Shown: positions 1 to 9,131, counted from the stretch's first letter. The stretch is 42,096 nt of DNA from Bremia lactucae (GCF_004359215.1 NC_090611.1:5430017-5472112), one strand, 5' to 3'. Made by a program: numbers and translations. The notes: generated by a model from the sequence alone, not told the origin.

Positions 1-974
1 GCAGAACTCATGCGTCTCGCACGCTGGTTCTTGCCATCGCCCTTTGGGAAGGGAGTCCTCTTGCTGGGCATTTTTGCCCCAGCAGGGACCCTGGCATAGC
101 AGCGAGCCATCATATGGCCGCGCTTGCCGCATTTAAAACAGACCACGTCTGCATTGCCCAACTCCATAGGAGTGGCATCTGTCCTCTCGGCCGACGGCTT
201 ATACCAAGCTGTCGCCGAGGCACTGTTGTAGGATTGCTCCTCAACTAAGGCAATTTGGATTGCCTCTTCCATCGTCGACGGCACCTTTCTGAAAAGGGCC
301 TGTCGCGATGGGCCATGCCGTAGTCCGTTCATAAACGTGGGCACCTTAATGTGCTCCGGAATCGGACCTACGGTTATGGATGCGGACAGCGAGCGCATCT
401 CTTGCACATACTCTTGCAGAGATCGCTTCGCCTGTCGCGCCCCAAAGAAGCGCGCCTGAAGCAACACTTCGTTGTTCGGCGGCTGGTACATGGCGCGAAT
501 CTTATCCTTAAAGATCGCCCATGAGGGGAACGCTTTTCTGTCCGCCATAAGCGCCGAGTAAGCCCACTCTGAGGCCTTACCGCGCAGATGCGACATAGCG
601 TACGACACCATCCGGCTGTCGTCCTCGATGAGCTGGGCGACACCACATTGCTCCACGGCTAAAAGCCAGTGGACAATCGTGTGCGCCGCAGTTCCATCGA
701 ACTTGGGCGGGTCCATCCGAATGGGCCTCGGCTGATGCGGCCGGGCAGAGAGCATCTCAACAGTCCTGTTGAGAGCCTCGCTCCGAGCCTGCTCATGCCT
801 CAGCTCATCCTGAGTCTGAGTGACGGACTCCGCCACAGCATGGCTCTATGCCTCGGACGCGGCCCTCCGCTGTCCGAGCACGAATGCCTCAAACTGCTCC
901 AACTGAGCAACGTGTTGCTCAGGAGGACTACCCAGAAGCCTGGCCAGGGCTTGTTCACCAAGTTTCTGCTCCAT
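1..974 (-). pseudogene. Gag polyprotein of element B, one in-frame stop, C-terminus outside window
   Basis: One frame reads from an ATG at 974 to the window edge with a single amber stop at 846-848. The same frame is open further upstream to a GTG at 1055. It encodes a retrotransposon Gag: an N-terminal Gln/Glu-rich part, a capsid-like region (motif MDPPKFDGTAA, then HLRGKASEWAYSAL and FKDKIRAMYQPP) and a CCHC zinc knuckle (VCFKCGKRGHMMARC, roughly 99-143), followed by a basic tail. Gag forms the virus-like particle and the knuckle binds element RNA. Apart from the stop the frame is intact over more than 300 codons, so the stop may be recent or a sequencing error. The homologous gag of element A (2484-3110) is much more damaged. 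Confidence 0.85.
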
Positions 975-1088
975 AAGCCCTGCCACCTCCTGATGATGTT
1001 CGGAGAGGTGGAAGAAATGAGCCCAATAAATATTGAGGCTTATCCTCACGTACACACGCAGAGATGCGGGTCGTGGGAAGGATTTCTA

Positions 1089-1097
1089 GTGCTACCA
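1089..1097 (-). other. Primer-binding site of element B
   Basis: TGGTAGCAC begins one base after the LTR end (CCTACA), where a tRNA primer-binding site belongs. It would pair with a tRNA 3' end of GTGCTACCA. The same nonamer follows the 5' LTR of element C (26764-26772), although the two LTR families differ. Confidence 0.6.
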
Positions 1098-1098
1098 G

Positions 1099-1647
1099 TG
1101 TAGGCGGGCACGTCGTAATGCGGCCACGCTCTACTTAGACGCACACCCTAGCACAGCGAGGAAGCAGTTTAACCAGCTTCTCTTGCGTGCAGTGAGGTAG
1201 CTGTGGTGGGCACGTTAGCGAACTCACCCAACGCACTAAGTACTCTGGTTAAGTGTCGTCACGGGAGCGGTAATCCGGCTCCTCGTGCACACTTACCAAG
1301 TAGAAAGTAGTTTTCAGACTGATTTATATTGAATCGCATTAAATATAAATACCTATTTTTACCAATCAAAATGTCATCTCTATAGATAACACTAATATGT
1401 ATTGCGAGCGTATCTTTCTAGATACCTCGCGTAACTGATGACGCTAGCCGCTAGGATGACGCTGGCGTCATCCCTCCTAATGTGAATGAACCCATGTGCA
1501 TCACATACACAAGGGTTGGTCACAAATGTGAACCACACCCGAGTGCTGGGTCTAATTACTATAATTAATTAATTGACCATCCCTTTAAGTACACCAAGTG
1601 TACTTAACAAAGACTGTGTAACGGTAGGGCAACTTTAGCCCGTTACA
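1099..1647 (-). repeat. LTR-B, complete copy (5' LTR of element B)
   Basis: A 549-bp repeat with termini TGTAACGGGC...CCTACA, in minus orientation. Other parts of the same family occur in plus orientation at 1648-1979 and 8065-8526, and as a minus fragment at 9042-9131. Shared landmarks are GGTGTGGTTCACA, CAACCCTTGTGTATGTGATG, ATACGCTCGCAA and GGAGCCGGATTACCGCTC. The boundaries follow from the TG/CA ends and the adjoining primer-binding site. Confidence 0.85.
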
Positions 1648-1979
1648 GCTAGCGTCATTCAATATATGAGGTATTTAGAATAATACGCTCGCAAAAACAT
1701 ATCAGTGCATATCTACATAGATGGCATTTATGATTGGTTAAAATAGTTTTATATTTAACACGATTAAATATGTATCCGTCTTAAAACTACTTCCTAGTTC
1801 ACAAGTGCGCACGTGGAGCCGGATTACCGCTCCAGTGACGTCACTTAAACTAAGGCTTCTAGGAAATCGCTTAGGCGCCCACCAACTACCTCATTGTGCG
1901 TGAGAGAAAACGATTAAACACTTCCTCACTGTGCTCAGAAGGTGTGTCGTGGCAGCTTCAAGAAGCGCCTGCCAACGCT
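1648..1979 (+). repeat. LTR-B, 3' part (5' LTR of element A)
   Basis: Plus-strand sequence matching the inner and 3' part of LTR-B (GCTAGCGTCAT, GAGGTATTTAGAATAATACG, GTGGAGCCGGATTACCGCTC) and ending in a region equivalent to the LTR-B end (GCCTGCCAACGCT) just before the primer-binding site. Its 5' part is displaced by the insertion of element B at 1647/1648. Confidence 0.8.
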
Positions 1980-1984
1980 TGGTG
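1980..1984 (+). other. Target-site duplication, left copy (TGGTG)
   Basis: TGGTG directly before LTR-A. It is identical to the 5 bp directly after it and equals the first bases of the element A primer-binding site. Confidence 0.9.
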
Positions 1985-2123
1985 TGTAACGGGGTGTATC
2001 GTTACATGAAATTAACACTTAAAGATTGTTAAATAATATATATCTAAAAGGTAGATGATATTTGTAGATTATTACTTTACATGGTTATATTCTAAAAGCT
2101 TATCTATTGGTAGATATAGACCA

Positions 2124-2190
2124 TTATATCTACTTTCTCCGCGGTCCAGTCAGCGCTGGACGCGCGCAAAGAGAAAGACAGATAAGACTT
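2124..2190 (+). promoter_or_regulatory. Putative LTR-A core promoter region
   Basis: A TATA-like TTATATC (about 2124-2130) is followed by an inverted repeat, GTCCAG (2144-2149), loop TCAGCG, CTGGAC (2156-2161), and a conserved purine-rich AAAGAGARAGACAGATAAGAC block. The block recurs in all full LTR-A copies. Promoter function is inferred only from position and conservation. Confidence 0.35.
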
Positions 2191-2351
2191 TTAGTACATG
2201 TTTTGTATTAGTTTATAATCAAGTTAGTTTAAAGTTGACAGACAAGAAGAACTTAATTATATTAATACAGTTTTTAAGTAACCCTTTTTTAAGCAAGTGT
2301 TTTAAAGAGAAGACTTCCTCTGCACGTACTAGTGTACGTGAAGTGACATGA

Positions 2352-2417
2352 GGCACCACTCGCACTGAGGCAGTGCGAAGTGGACTTGCACTGAAGCAGT
2401 ACAAGTCGGCAGTGCCC
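2352..2417 (+). other. Twin-hairpin structure in LTR-A 3' end
   Basis: Two adjacent inverted repeats with AAG or AGG loops: TCGCACTG/CAGTGCGA, and CTTGCACTG/CAGTACAAG with one mismatch. They are enclosed by an outer pairing GGCAC/GTGCC, giving a potential three-way junction. Equivalent structures are at 26689-26753 and, inverted, 36332-36396; a decayed one is in the 3' LTR of element C. Confidence 0.6.
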
Positions 2418-2424
2418 GGTTACA

Positions 2425-2429
2425 TGGTG
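2425..2429 (+). other. Target-site duplication, right copy (TGGTG)
   Basis: The second copy of TGGTG, immediately after the terminal TTACA of LTR-A. From here the element A primer-binding and leader sequence continues and aligns with the leader of element B. Confidence 0.9.
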
Positions 2430-2483
2430 GTACTAGTCCTTCTCACGGCCCGTCTCTCAGAGCGTGTCAGTGAGGATGATCCT

Positions 2484-3110
2484 TAATATCGATTGGGCTC
2501 ATTAACCCCACCTCTCCGAAAATCGTCGGGAGGTGGCAGAACACTTGGCGCAGGGACTTGGTGAACAGGCCCTGGTCTGGCTCTTAAGCAGTCCTCCTGA
2601 GCAACATATTGCTCAGTTGGAGCAGTTTGAGGCATTCGTGCTCGGACAGTGAAGGACCGCATCCGAGGCACAGAGCCATGCTGCGGCGGAGTCTGCCACT
2701 CAGAATCAAGATGAGCTTAGGCGAGAGCAAACTCGGAGCGAGGCTCAAAACAGGTTTGTTCAGATGCTCTCCGCCCGGTCGCATCAACCGAGGACGATTC
2801 GAATGGACTTGCCCAAGTTTGATGGAACTGCAGCGCAGGCGATTATCAACCGGCTGTTATCCGTGAAGCAATGCGGTGTCGCGCAGCTCATCGAGGGCGA
2901 CACCCGGATGGTTTCGTACGCCATGTCGCATTTGCGCGGAAAGGCCTCAGAGAAGACTTACTCGGCGCTTATGGCGGGGTTAAGGCTTTATCTACATGGG
3001 CGATCGTTAAAACAAAGATTCGCGCCATGCACCAGCCGCCGAAAAACGAGGTGTTGGTTTAGGCGCGTTGGAGCGCAACAGGAGAAGCGATCCCTGCAAA
3101 AGTATGTGCA
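2484..3110 (+). pseudogene. Gag remnant of element A
   Basis: Same family as gag of element B: PPEQHIAQLEQFEAFVLGQ, then RSHQPRTIRMDLPKFDGTA and QLIEGDTRMVSYAMSHLRG. It is broken by a stop after VLGQ (about 2650), a frameshift in the capsid-like region near 2970-3000 and further stops near 3060. The zinc knuckle visible in element B (VCFKCGKRGHMMARC) has no counterpart, so the gag 3' end is deleted. It is a decayed copy and cannot make particles. Confidence 0.8.
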
Positions 3111-3555
3111 GGGCCCGCTTCCCAGTCAAAGGTTGTGGTCACTCGGAGAACGAGTACCCGACAGATTAGGACGATCAAAGGCACGCCTAAGCGAGTGACC
3201 ATTGGATCAGTCTCTAATAAAGTGGACGGGTCTTCGAACGAGGTGTTCGAGGCCGTCAAAGACGAAATTGCGGAGGCATCCTTCAGTTGAGATGCTCCGG
3301 CAAGTCTTTAATTCTGCCGATTAGATAGTAAATCTCCCGGAGATGTCGTAGGATCTATTCCTTGCCGAATTAAAGGAAGGGAAGATCCACGAAATAGTCC
3401 CACCAGTTCGAGAAGAGAAGTTGGTGGACTGTTGCTCGTCGTCCACAATAGACGAGAGCGTCCTAGAAACGGACAAAAAGAAACGGTTCGCTGCTCAAGG
3501 CTGGGGTGCCTTGTGAGACATTCCGTTCTTTAAGGTTCTTTGGAAACATAGCGAT
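3111..3555 (+). pseudogene. gag-pol junction of element A with protease missing
   Basis: The gag remnant is followed by a linker reading VFEAVKDEIAEASFS, then, after stops, LFLAELKEGKIHEIVPPVRE and KKRFAAQGWGAL, and from there the region leading into RT. No D-S/T/C-G motif of a retroviral-type aspartic protease is present in any frame I read, unlike element C at about 27440. A deletion removing the gag C-terminus and most of the protease is the simplest reading. Confidence 0.55.
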
Positions 3556-4375
3556 GTGTTCCCAGAAGAAGTACCGAGCCGCCTACCAGCAGATAGGGGC
3601 ATCCGGCACGAGATAGACCTCGATCCTGGCACCAAGTATTGTGTGACCAGGCAATGGCCGTTGCCGAAAGAACAAGTCGATTATATCGATGAGCTCTTAG
3701 GCAAGCGAGCCAAGGCGGGACATGTGCGTGAGAGCAAATCGCCTCACTGCAGCCCGACCTTTTGTGTGCGTAAAGCCACAGGTGGATGGCGCGTGGTTCA
3801 TGCTTACAATAAGCTGAACACAGTGACCATACCGGTGCAAACGCCAAACCCGCGGACAGATGTCTTGTTGAACTCCATGGGAAAGTCAACTATCTTTTCC
3901 GCGTTGTATTTAAAGGATGGCTACTATCAGGTACTCATGAGATAGTCCAATGTAGCCAAAACGGCAGTAAGCACCCCCAAGCGGTATGCTTTGAGAGTGG
4001 CTTGTGATGCACCAGGGTTTGAAAAACGTACCAGCGACATTCAACCGAGTGGTGGCTCACGTGATGCGTCAGCACCGTGCCTACGCGCCCCATTACTTTG
4101 ACGATGTATTCGTGCATAGTAGGGCCAAGGACGGGCTGAGCGCAATAGAGTCGCACAAGCGTCATTTAGACGCTGTGTTGCAGACTTTGAAGGACGCCCA
4201 ATTGTACGTCAACTTGCAAAAGTGCGTCATAGGGGTTCCTGAGATACCTGTGCTGGGTTGCATCGTAGGTAAACATCGTGTACGAGCAGAACCAGACAAG
4301 GTAAAATCATTAAAGGAATGGCCAATCCCACGGCATGTGAAGGATCTGCGCCAATCCCTAGGGCTTGCTAATTAA
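3556..4375 (+). pseudogene. Reverse transcriptase domain of element A
   Basis: From about 3556 the frame reads PSRLPADRGIRHEIDLDPG, then QWPLPKEQ, SPTFCVRKATGGWRVVHAY (RT fingers) and LKDGYYQVLMR, and stops at 3943. After a short shifted stretch the palm continues from 4004: GLKNVPATFNRVV, then the catalytic box YFDD with VFVHS, and the thumb-like LGCIVGKHRVRAEPDKVKSL. It ends at a stop near 4375. The first catalytic Asp region (normally SxxDLxxGYxQ) reads ALYLKDGYYQ, so that Asp is lost. RT copies element RNA into DNA; this copy is inactive. The family is clear from motif order. Confidence 0.85.
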
Positions 4376-4966
4376 TTGCATAAGTATAGCAAGAATTATG
4401 TGGAGCAAACTCAACCATTATCTAATCTCCTTAAAAAGGACACAGAATGGGTTTGGTTAAAAGAACAAGAAGATGCGTTCACATCAGTGAACCAGTCTCT
4501 TGTGGAGGCACCGGTCTTGGCATTGCCAGACGCGGATAAGCCCTTTAGCGTCGTCTGCGATGCAAGTAATTTTGCAATCGGCAGCGCGCTCATGCAGAAG
4601 GATGACGACGGCGTTGACCGTGTCATCTCTTATCAGTCCCGGCTTTTAAAAGCCGCGGAATTGAATTACCCCGTGCATGACAAAGAGCTACTTCTTATAA
4701 AGTATGCTCTTGTCAAATTTTGTGTGCACCTACAGGGCACCGAACCATTTGTGGTTTATACGGATCACGTATCACTGCGGACCGCAATAAACTCACCGCA
4801 CCTCTCGCCTAGAATGGCAAGATGGCTCACATTCTTCTCTGAATTTAATTTCAAAGTTGCAAAGAAGCCGGGTAAGTCGAATGTCTTGGCTGACGCTTTA
4901 TCGCGCAGACCAGACTTCGGGGTTAGACACCAGGAAAGTGTGTCTAGTGCGAAAGCACAAATTTAG
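4376..4966 (+). pseudogene. RNase H domain of element A
   Basis: An open stretch of 196 codons beginning after a stop. It holds the tail of the RT connection (SKNYVEQTQPLSNLLKKD), then the Ty3 RNase H-like fold: FSVVCDASNFAIGSAL (catalytic Asp), SRLLKAAELNYPVHDKELL (catalytic Glu), VVYTDHVSLRTA (catalytic Asp) and SNVLADALSRRPDF. All visible acidic residues of the site are kept. It would degrade the RNA strand of the hybrid and follows RT in the same polyprotein, separated here only by a stop. Confidence 0.88.
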
Positions 4967-4975
4967 CCGTCAACG

Positions 4976-6606
4976 TTGGCAGCCATGAAGGCATACCACC
5001 TGACGAGCTCATTAGCCTCTGAGATAAAAGAGAGGTACAGTCAGGACGACCACTGTTGCCTGCTGTTGGATCACTTCGGTGGACGAAAGGTTTCCCTTCC
5101 GTCGCACCTGAAAGCTAAGCTCAATCGCTTTAGCTACAGCGATGACATGTTATGGCATCAGCTGTCACCTTCTGATCTCTTGAGAATCTATATGCCTTGT
5201 GACACAGATCTCAAGCTGATGATCCTTCACGAGCTCCATGATGCGCCATCTAGTGGGCATCTAGGCCGTGAAAAGACATTCTTATGAGTGTCAGAGAAAT
5301 TTTGGTGGCTACACCTATAAATATGGGTGGCCAACTATATACGCTCTTGCGAACAGTGTCAGCACATTAAGCGTCACTGAAGCCACTGCCGATTCCAACT
5401 GATTGTTTGACGTCGGTAAGTCTGGACTTCATGTTTGGCATACCGCTTGAGCACAAGGGTCGGACAGGGCTCGTCGGCTTTGTAGACATACTGAGCAAAA
5501 TGGTGCATTCAGCACCATGTAAAACATCGATCACAGGCAAGAAGGCAGCTCTCTTGTTCCTGGATAATGTATACCGACTACACGGAATGCCCGAGTCCAT
5601 AGTATCGGACCGGAACGTCAGGTTTTTGGCGACATGTGTTCGAGCTGCTAGGTAGCAAGCTCCACATGTCGACCGCGATCATCCCCAGACCGATGGCCAA
5701 ACAGAATGTGCCAATCGGATCGTAGCGGATGTCATGCGCACTATAGCAACTCCCAAAGAGTGGAGCAATTGCCCTTTGTGGAGTTCACTATAAATATAAG
5801 TGTCCACGCCAGTACGGGTGTGACACCGTTTTATATTAACGGACTGCGCCATCCTCGGACGCCAGTCTTGTTTGTGCGCAGCACGTCTTAGTGGGGGAGG
5901 GCCCCTCACTATGCTCGGTGCGAAAGAGGGACAAAATTTCGTCAATATGACGATGACCCATGAGGGTATCGACTCAAAGACAGAAACTTGCCCTAGTGAC
6001 CCTGCCAGTTTAGCAGTGGTCAATAAACCACGCCTTATGACCGACCCCTTGGCGGTATCGTAGGCGAGTTTGATGCTGAAAGCGTGAGCGAGGCTCAACG
6101 CTTTGTGGATGAGCGATTAGCCATCACACGTAAAGTCCGTGACGCAAAGGCAAGCGCACAGGACAAGCAAAACGAATATGCGGACCGAAATGGTCGTAAA
6201 ATAATGAACGCTTTAAGTGGGTAAAAAAATACTATTAAGTACTGCTACCCTACCTAAAAATGCAATTTCTGTACTACCTGGAGGTATTACGAAGTTGTTG
6301 CCGCGTTTCATTGGGCCCTTTACGGTGGTAGAAGAGGTTGGAGACCTTAATTATAGGCTCACCTTTCCCTCGTATATGAAGACGCACCCCGTATTTTACG
6401 TGGGTCGTCTGAAACGGTATGTATACCCAAATGAGGTCACATATCCCCATCCGTCTGAGGACGCCGACTGTGAGTCGAGCGTCGTTCGGGTGAGGAAGAC
6501 GGTGAAGGCGAAAAGCTATCGGACCGATGCCTCCCACCACAAACAGGACTTGAAGAGCGAGGGACATCACGCGAGTAACGCGGATCCCTCAGCATTATCC
6601 TTTTAA
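4976..6606 (+). pseudogene. Integrase of element A, several frameshifts
   Basis: In successive frames: an HHCC-type zinc-binding region (HELHDAPSSGHLGREKTF near 5230-5290, then a decayed C-x2-C near 5350), catalytic core pieces (DFMFGIPLEHKGRTGLVGF, FVDILSKMVHSA, MPESIVSDRNVRF at 5407-5655, then HPQTDGQTE near 5680-5705 and FVEFTINISVHASTGVTPF), and the C-terminal SH3-like part at 6217-6600 (KLLPRFIGPFTVVEEVG, KTHPVFYVGRLKRY). Integrase joins the cDNA to the chromosome. There are at least four frame breaks; the copy is dead. Confidence 0.85.
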
Positions 6607-6738
6607 AGAGGTCCAAGCGAGTCTTCAGGCGTCCATAACCCTGATGAGCCTTCGCTCGGACATCAACAAGATTCGAGGTCAGTCACGAGACTTGACCCTC
6701 GAGATCCGCAATACGTCGTTCAGCAGCGCCAAACGGCT

Positions 6739-6963
6739 GTGACTGAACGGACGAAGGTAAGGCAGCCGCGATTATTTAGGCGAGATCGCCATTTCTATCG
6801 GGCGCCGCCTGCACTAATGGATGCGGGTAGGAATCAACGCTTTCTTGTTGGAAGGTTGCTTGCCCACCGCTCCGTGAGGCAAAGGTATCAGATCCTCGTC
6901 CAATGGAAAGGTTACACGAAGAGTTTTGACTCTTGGGGGTCCGATCAATACCCTACGTATTGA
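6739..6963 (+). pseudogene. Chromodomain of element A integrase
   Basis: The segment NQRFLVGRLLAHRSVRQRYQ, then LVQWKGYTKSFDSWGSD, is a chromodomain (aromatic cage positions F..., W-K-G-Y and the D-S-W motif). It lies at the C-terminal end of pol as in chromoviruses, where it steers integration to modified histones. The frame stops at 6961-6963, shortly after the domain. It is separated from the integrase C-terminus by a broken linker. Confidence 0.8.
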
Positions 6964-7227
6964 TGTGCCCGGCTTTGTGGCTGCCTATGAAAAGGAGCAC
7001 CAGTTGAGGCCTCTTCGCTAGTCTCAAATGGACTAGCAGAAGTAACGTTGTGAGAAGAAACAGAGGGTACAGTACCGCCCTCACACGCAAGCAGGCGAAA
7101 TTAATTCGCTGCGACCGCTGTTTCAGCGCATCGGAATGCTGATGAATGCGGCGCAGAAATTCCGCCTCGTATAGTCGGGCGTTTCATTCGAACGCAACAC
7201 GACCAAGATCGGGTAAATACGCCCAAG
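6964..7227 (+). other. Untranslated stretch after pol of element A
   Basis: No continued frame or recognisable motif on the plus strand between the end of the chromodomain frame and the region covered by the antisense open frame. I see only decayed element DNA here. Confidence 0.5.
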
Positions 7228-7931
7228 CTATTTTCCCTGAGCCCTCCATGATTTAAAGACGCCATTATAATTATGTTCGTCTACAAAGGCGCGCTCTAGG
7301 AGCGACGCTCTTGGCTCGTTTAAACGAAGCCATTTCGATGAAGGGGGCATCAATGATATGCCACCCGTCACATAGCCACGTTCTAAACGACTGGCTTGTG
7401 ACACCGACTGAGCAGGTTCACGTGTCGTCGGCGGAGTTTTAGGCTCCGAATCCTCCATGTCAGAACCATTATGGATTATGGTCTGAGCATAAGGCGTTGT
7501 GGTTAAACCCAACGGAGAAGCGGCTGCGCCTTTATGGGCAGCGCTCTCATAGCATGTCGCTGCGCTATCTAGCGCAGACGACGAGACATCATTCGTGAAT
7601 GTTGTTGTCTCCATGTTGTGATCCATGAGAGAATTTTGAATGGGCAATAATGCGCCATCGTCCTTCCTCATGAGCTCGTTTACCGCATCACTACTATGAG
7701 GTGACGACAACGGTGTCGACTCATTGTAGTCGACAATGAGCGACGGATTTACATCCTCACTGTGAAAGTGGGATGGATGTTCAAGTCCAGTCAACGCACA
7801 GCAGCAGTAGCTGTCGGCGTTTCAACTGATGCACTAGGCGTAGGCGGCGTATTAACGCGGCGCAGCTTCGTGCGCGGTTGAGTGGGTGTCTTTGCAGACG
7901 ACCCACCAGCTTTGCCTCTCTTAGGTGGCAT
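7228..7931 (-). pseudogene. Antisense open frame between pol and 3' LTR of element A (function unknown)
   Basis: On the minus strand an ATG at 7931 opens MPPKRGKAGGSSAKTPTQPR and stops after 46 codons. A single-base shift joins it to a 188-codon frame (7228-7794), giving roughly 230 nearly uninterrupted codons. The product would have a basic Pro-rich N-terminus, a Ser/Thr/Ala-rich middle and a C-terminal part with PSSKWLRLNEPRASLLERAF. I recognise no domain. Its length is notable in an element whose sense frames are badly broken. It could be a genuine extra gene of the element, as known for antisense frames at this position in some plant Tat-lineage Ty3 elements, or a chance frame. A comparable antisense region exists in elements C and D. 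Confidence 0.45.
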
Positions 7932-8051
7932 GCTTGGTGCCGTGTGAGTGCACACAGGTTGCTAGAGTAACTGAGAAAACAAGCAGCGCGTAAAATAGCT
8001 CGCTGCTCCTCGCTTCTCTTTGACGAATTGGCAAAATGTAAATTCGTTCTT

Positions 8052-8060
8052 AAAAGGGGG
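8052..8060 (+). other. Polypurine tract of element A
   Basis: AAAAGGGGG lies a few bases before the 3' LTR start (TGTGAGG at 8065), the expected place for the plus-strand DNA primer. Confidence 0.6.
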
Positions 8061-8064
8061 TTGA

Positions 8065-8526
8065 TGTGAGGGGTATAGTTGCCCTATGTTACACAATCCC
8101 CGTTAAGTACACTTTGAGTACTTGAAGGAATTATCAATTACTTAGGAGAGGTAATTGGACCCACCACTTAGGTGTGGTTCACATTGTGACCAACCCTTGT
8201 GTATGTGATGCACATAGGTGCATTTACATTGAAAGGGATGACACCTAGCGTCATCAAGATACGAGGTATTTAGAATAATACGCTCGCAATACATATCAGT
8301 TCAAGTCTATACAGATGCTGTTTATGATTGATTCAAATAGGTTTATATTTTATTCGATTAACTATAAATCAGTCTGAAACCCCCTTCCTATTTCACAAGT
8401 GCGCACGTGGAGCCGGATTACCGCTCTCGTGACGTCACTTAAACTAAGGCTACTAGTTCGTTGGGTGAGGTCGCTTGGGCGCCCATCCACTTCCTCATTA
8501 TACGTGGGAATAGACGGCTTACCGCT
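8065..8526 (+). repeat. LTR-B, 3' LTR of element A, first part
   Basis: Plus-strand LTR-B from its 5' end (TGTGAGGGGTATAGTTGCCC, a mutated TGTAACGGGCT start) through GGTGTGGTTCACA, ATACGCTCGCAATACATATC and GGAGCCGGATTACCGCTC. It is cut at 8526 by an inserted LTR-A. Its last part reappears at 9132-9178. Confidence 0.85.
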
Positions 8527-8941
8527 TGTAACGGGGTGTATCGCTACATGAAATTAACACTTAAAGGTTGTTAATTGGTATATTATCTAAAAGGTAGATA
8601 ATATTTGGAGGATATTACTTTAAATAGTAATGTTCAGAATTATTATCCATAAATAGGTATAGACCATTATATCTATTTATTCCGCAGACTAATCAACTGT
8701 AATGATAAACAAAAGAGAGATACGGAGAAGATAATATAAGATAAGAATTCAATTGCATGTTTGGTATTAGATTATAATTAAGTTAGCATTTACAAGATAG
8801 ATAGAAGAGATACTTAATTATATTAATACAGTTTTCATTCAACCCTCTTAAAGCTAGTTACCTTAAAGAGAGTCTTCCTTTGCACGTACTCGTGTCCATG
8901 AAGTGACGTAAGGCACCACTCGCACTGAAGCAGTGGAAAGT
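8527..8941 (+). repeat. LTR-A copy running into the assembly gap
   Basis: It starts TGTAACGGGG at 8527 and follows LTR-A to within its 3' twin-hairpin region (GGCACCACTCGCACTGAAG), where the N run begins. It interrupts the 3' LTR-B of element A. Whether it is solo or part of a full element cannot be told because the right side is missing. The left flank is CCGCT; the partner duplication would lie in the gap. Confidence 0.85.
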
Positions 8942-9041
8942 NNNNNNNNNNNNNNNNNNNNNNNNNNNNNNNNNNNNNNNNNNNNNNNNNNNNNNNNNNN
9001 NNNNNNNNNNNNNNNNNNNNNNNNNNNNNNNNNNNNNNNNN
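8942..9041. other. Assembly gap (100 N)
   Basis: Exactly 100 N, the usual placeholder for a gap of unknown size. It lies inside nested LTRs, so a whole element could be missing here. Confidence 0.95.
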
Positions 9042-9131
9042 TTACTATTATTTAGTAATTGACCATCCCCTTAAGTACCAAATGTACTTAATGGGGACTG
9101 TGTAACATTAGGGCAACTCTAGCCCGTTACA
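9042..9131 (-). repeat. LTR-B 5' fragment in minus orientation
   Basis: The sequence ends in ...CTAGCCCGTTACA and, read on the minus strand, begins TGTAACGGGCTAGAGTTGCCC, the LTR-B start. Only about 90 bp are visible before the gap. Sequence resembling the 3' end of LTR-B continues right after it, so this is a second LTR-B inserted into the 3' LTR of element A in opposite orientation. Confidence 0.75.

Larger units (their letters stand above)
1..1647 (-). mobile_element. Ty3/gypsy element B, 5' part (LTR and gag), cut by window edge
   Basis: Reading from right to left there is a complete LTR, a primer-binding site and a gag frame that runs off the window. The element appears to have inserted into the 5' LTR of element A, because the sequence right of its LTR terminus (from 1648) resumes plus-strand LTR-B at an internal position. 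The expected duplicated target would be the 5 bp GCTAG at 1648-1652, but its partner lies outside the window. Its gag is far less decayed than that of element A, so this is probably the younger insertion. Family assignment rests on the gag type and the LTR shared with element A. Confidence 0.8.
1985..2424 (+). repeat. Solo LTR-A inserted in element A primer-binding site
   Basis: A 440-bp LTR with termini TGTAACGGGG...GGTTACA, flanked on both sides by TGGTG. No internal region accompanies it, and gag of element A resumes directly behind, so it is a solo LTR left by LTR-LTR recombination. Related copies are at 8527-8941, 26324-26761, 32741-33165 and, inverted, 36324-36753. It contains a TATA-like stretch, a GTCCAG/CTGGAC hairpin and a twin hairpin at its 3' end. 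Confidence 0.92.

Noticed and set aside
374..646. Arg/Cys-rich 90-codon minus frame in element B
   Set aside because: It is a shifted frame of the gag coding strand.
1648..1652. GCTAG as proven target duplication of element B
   Set aside because: The partner copy lies outside the window, so it remains only an expectation.
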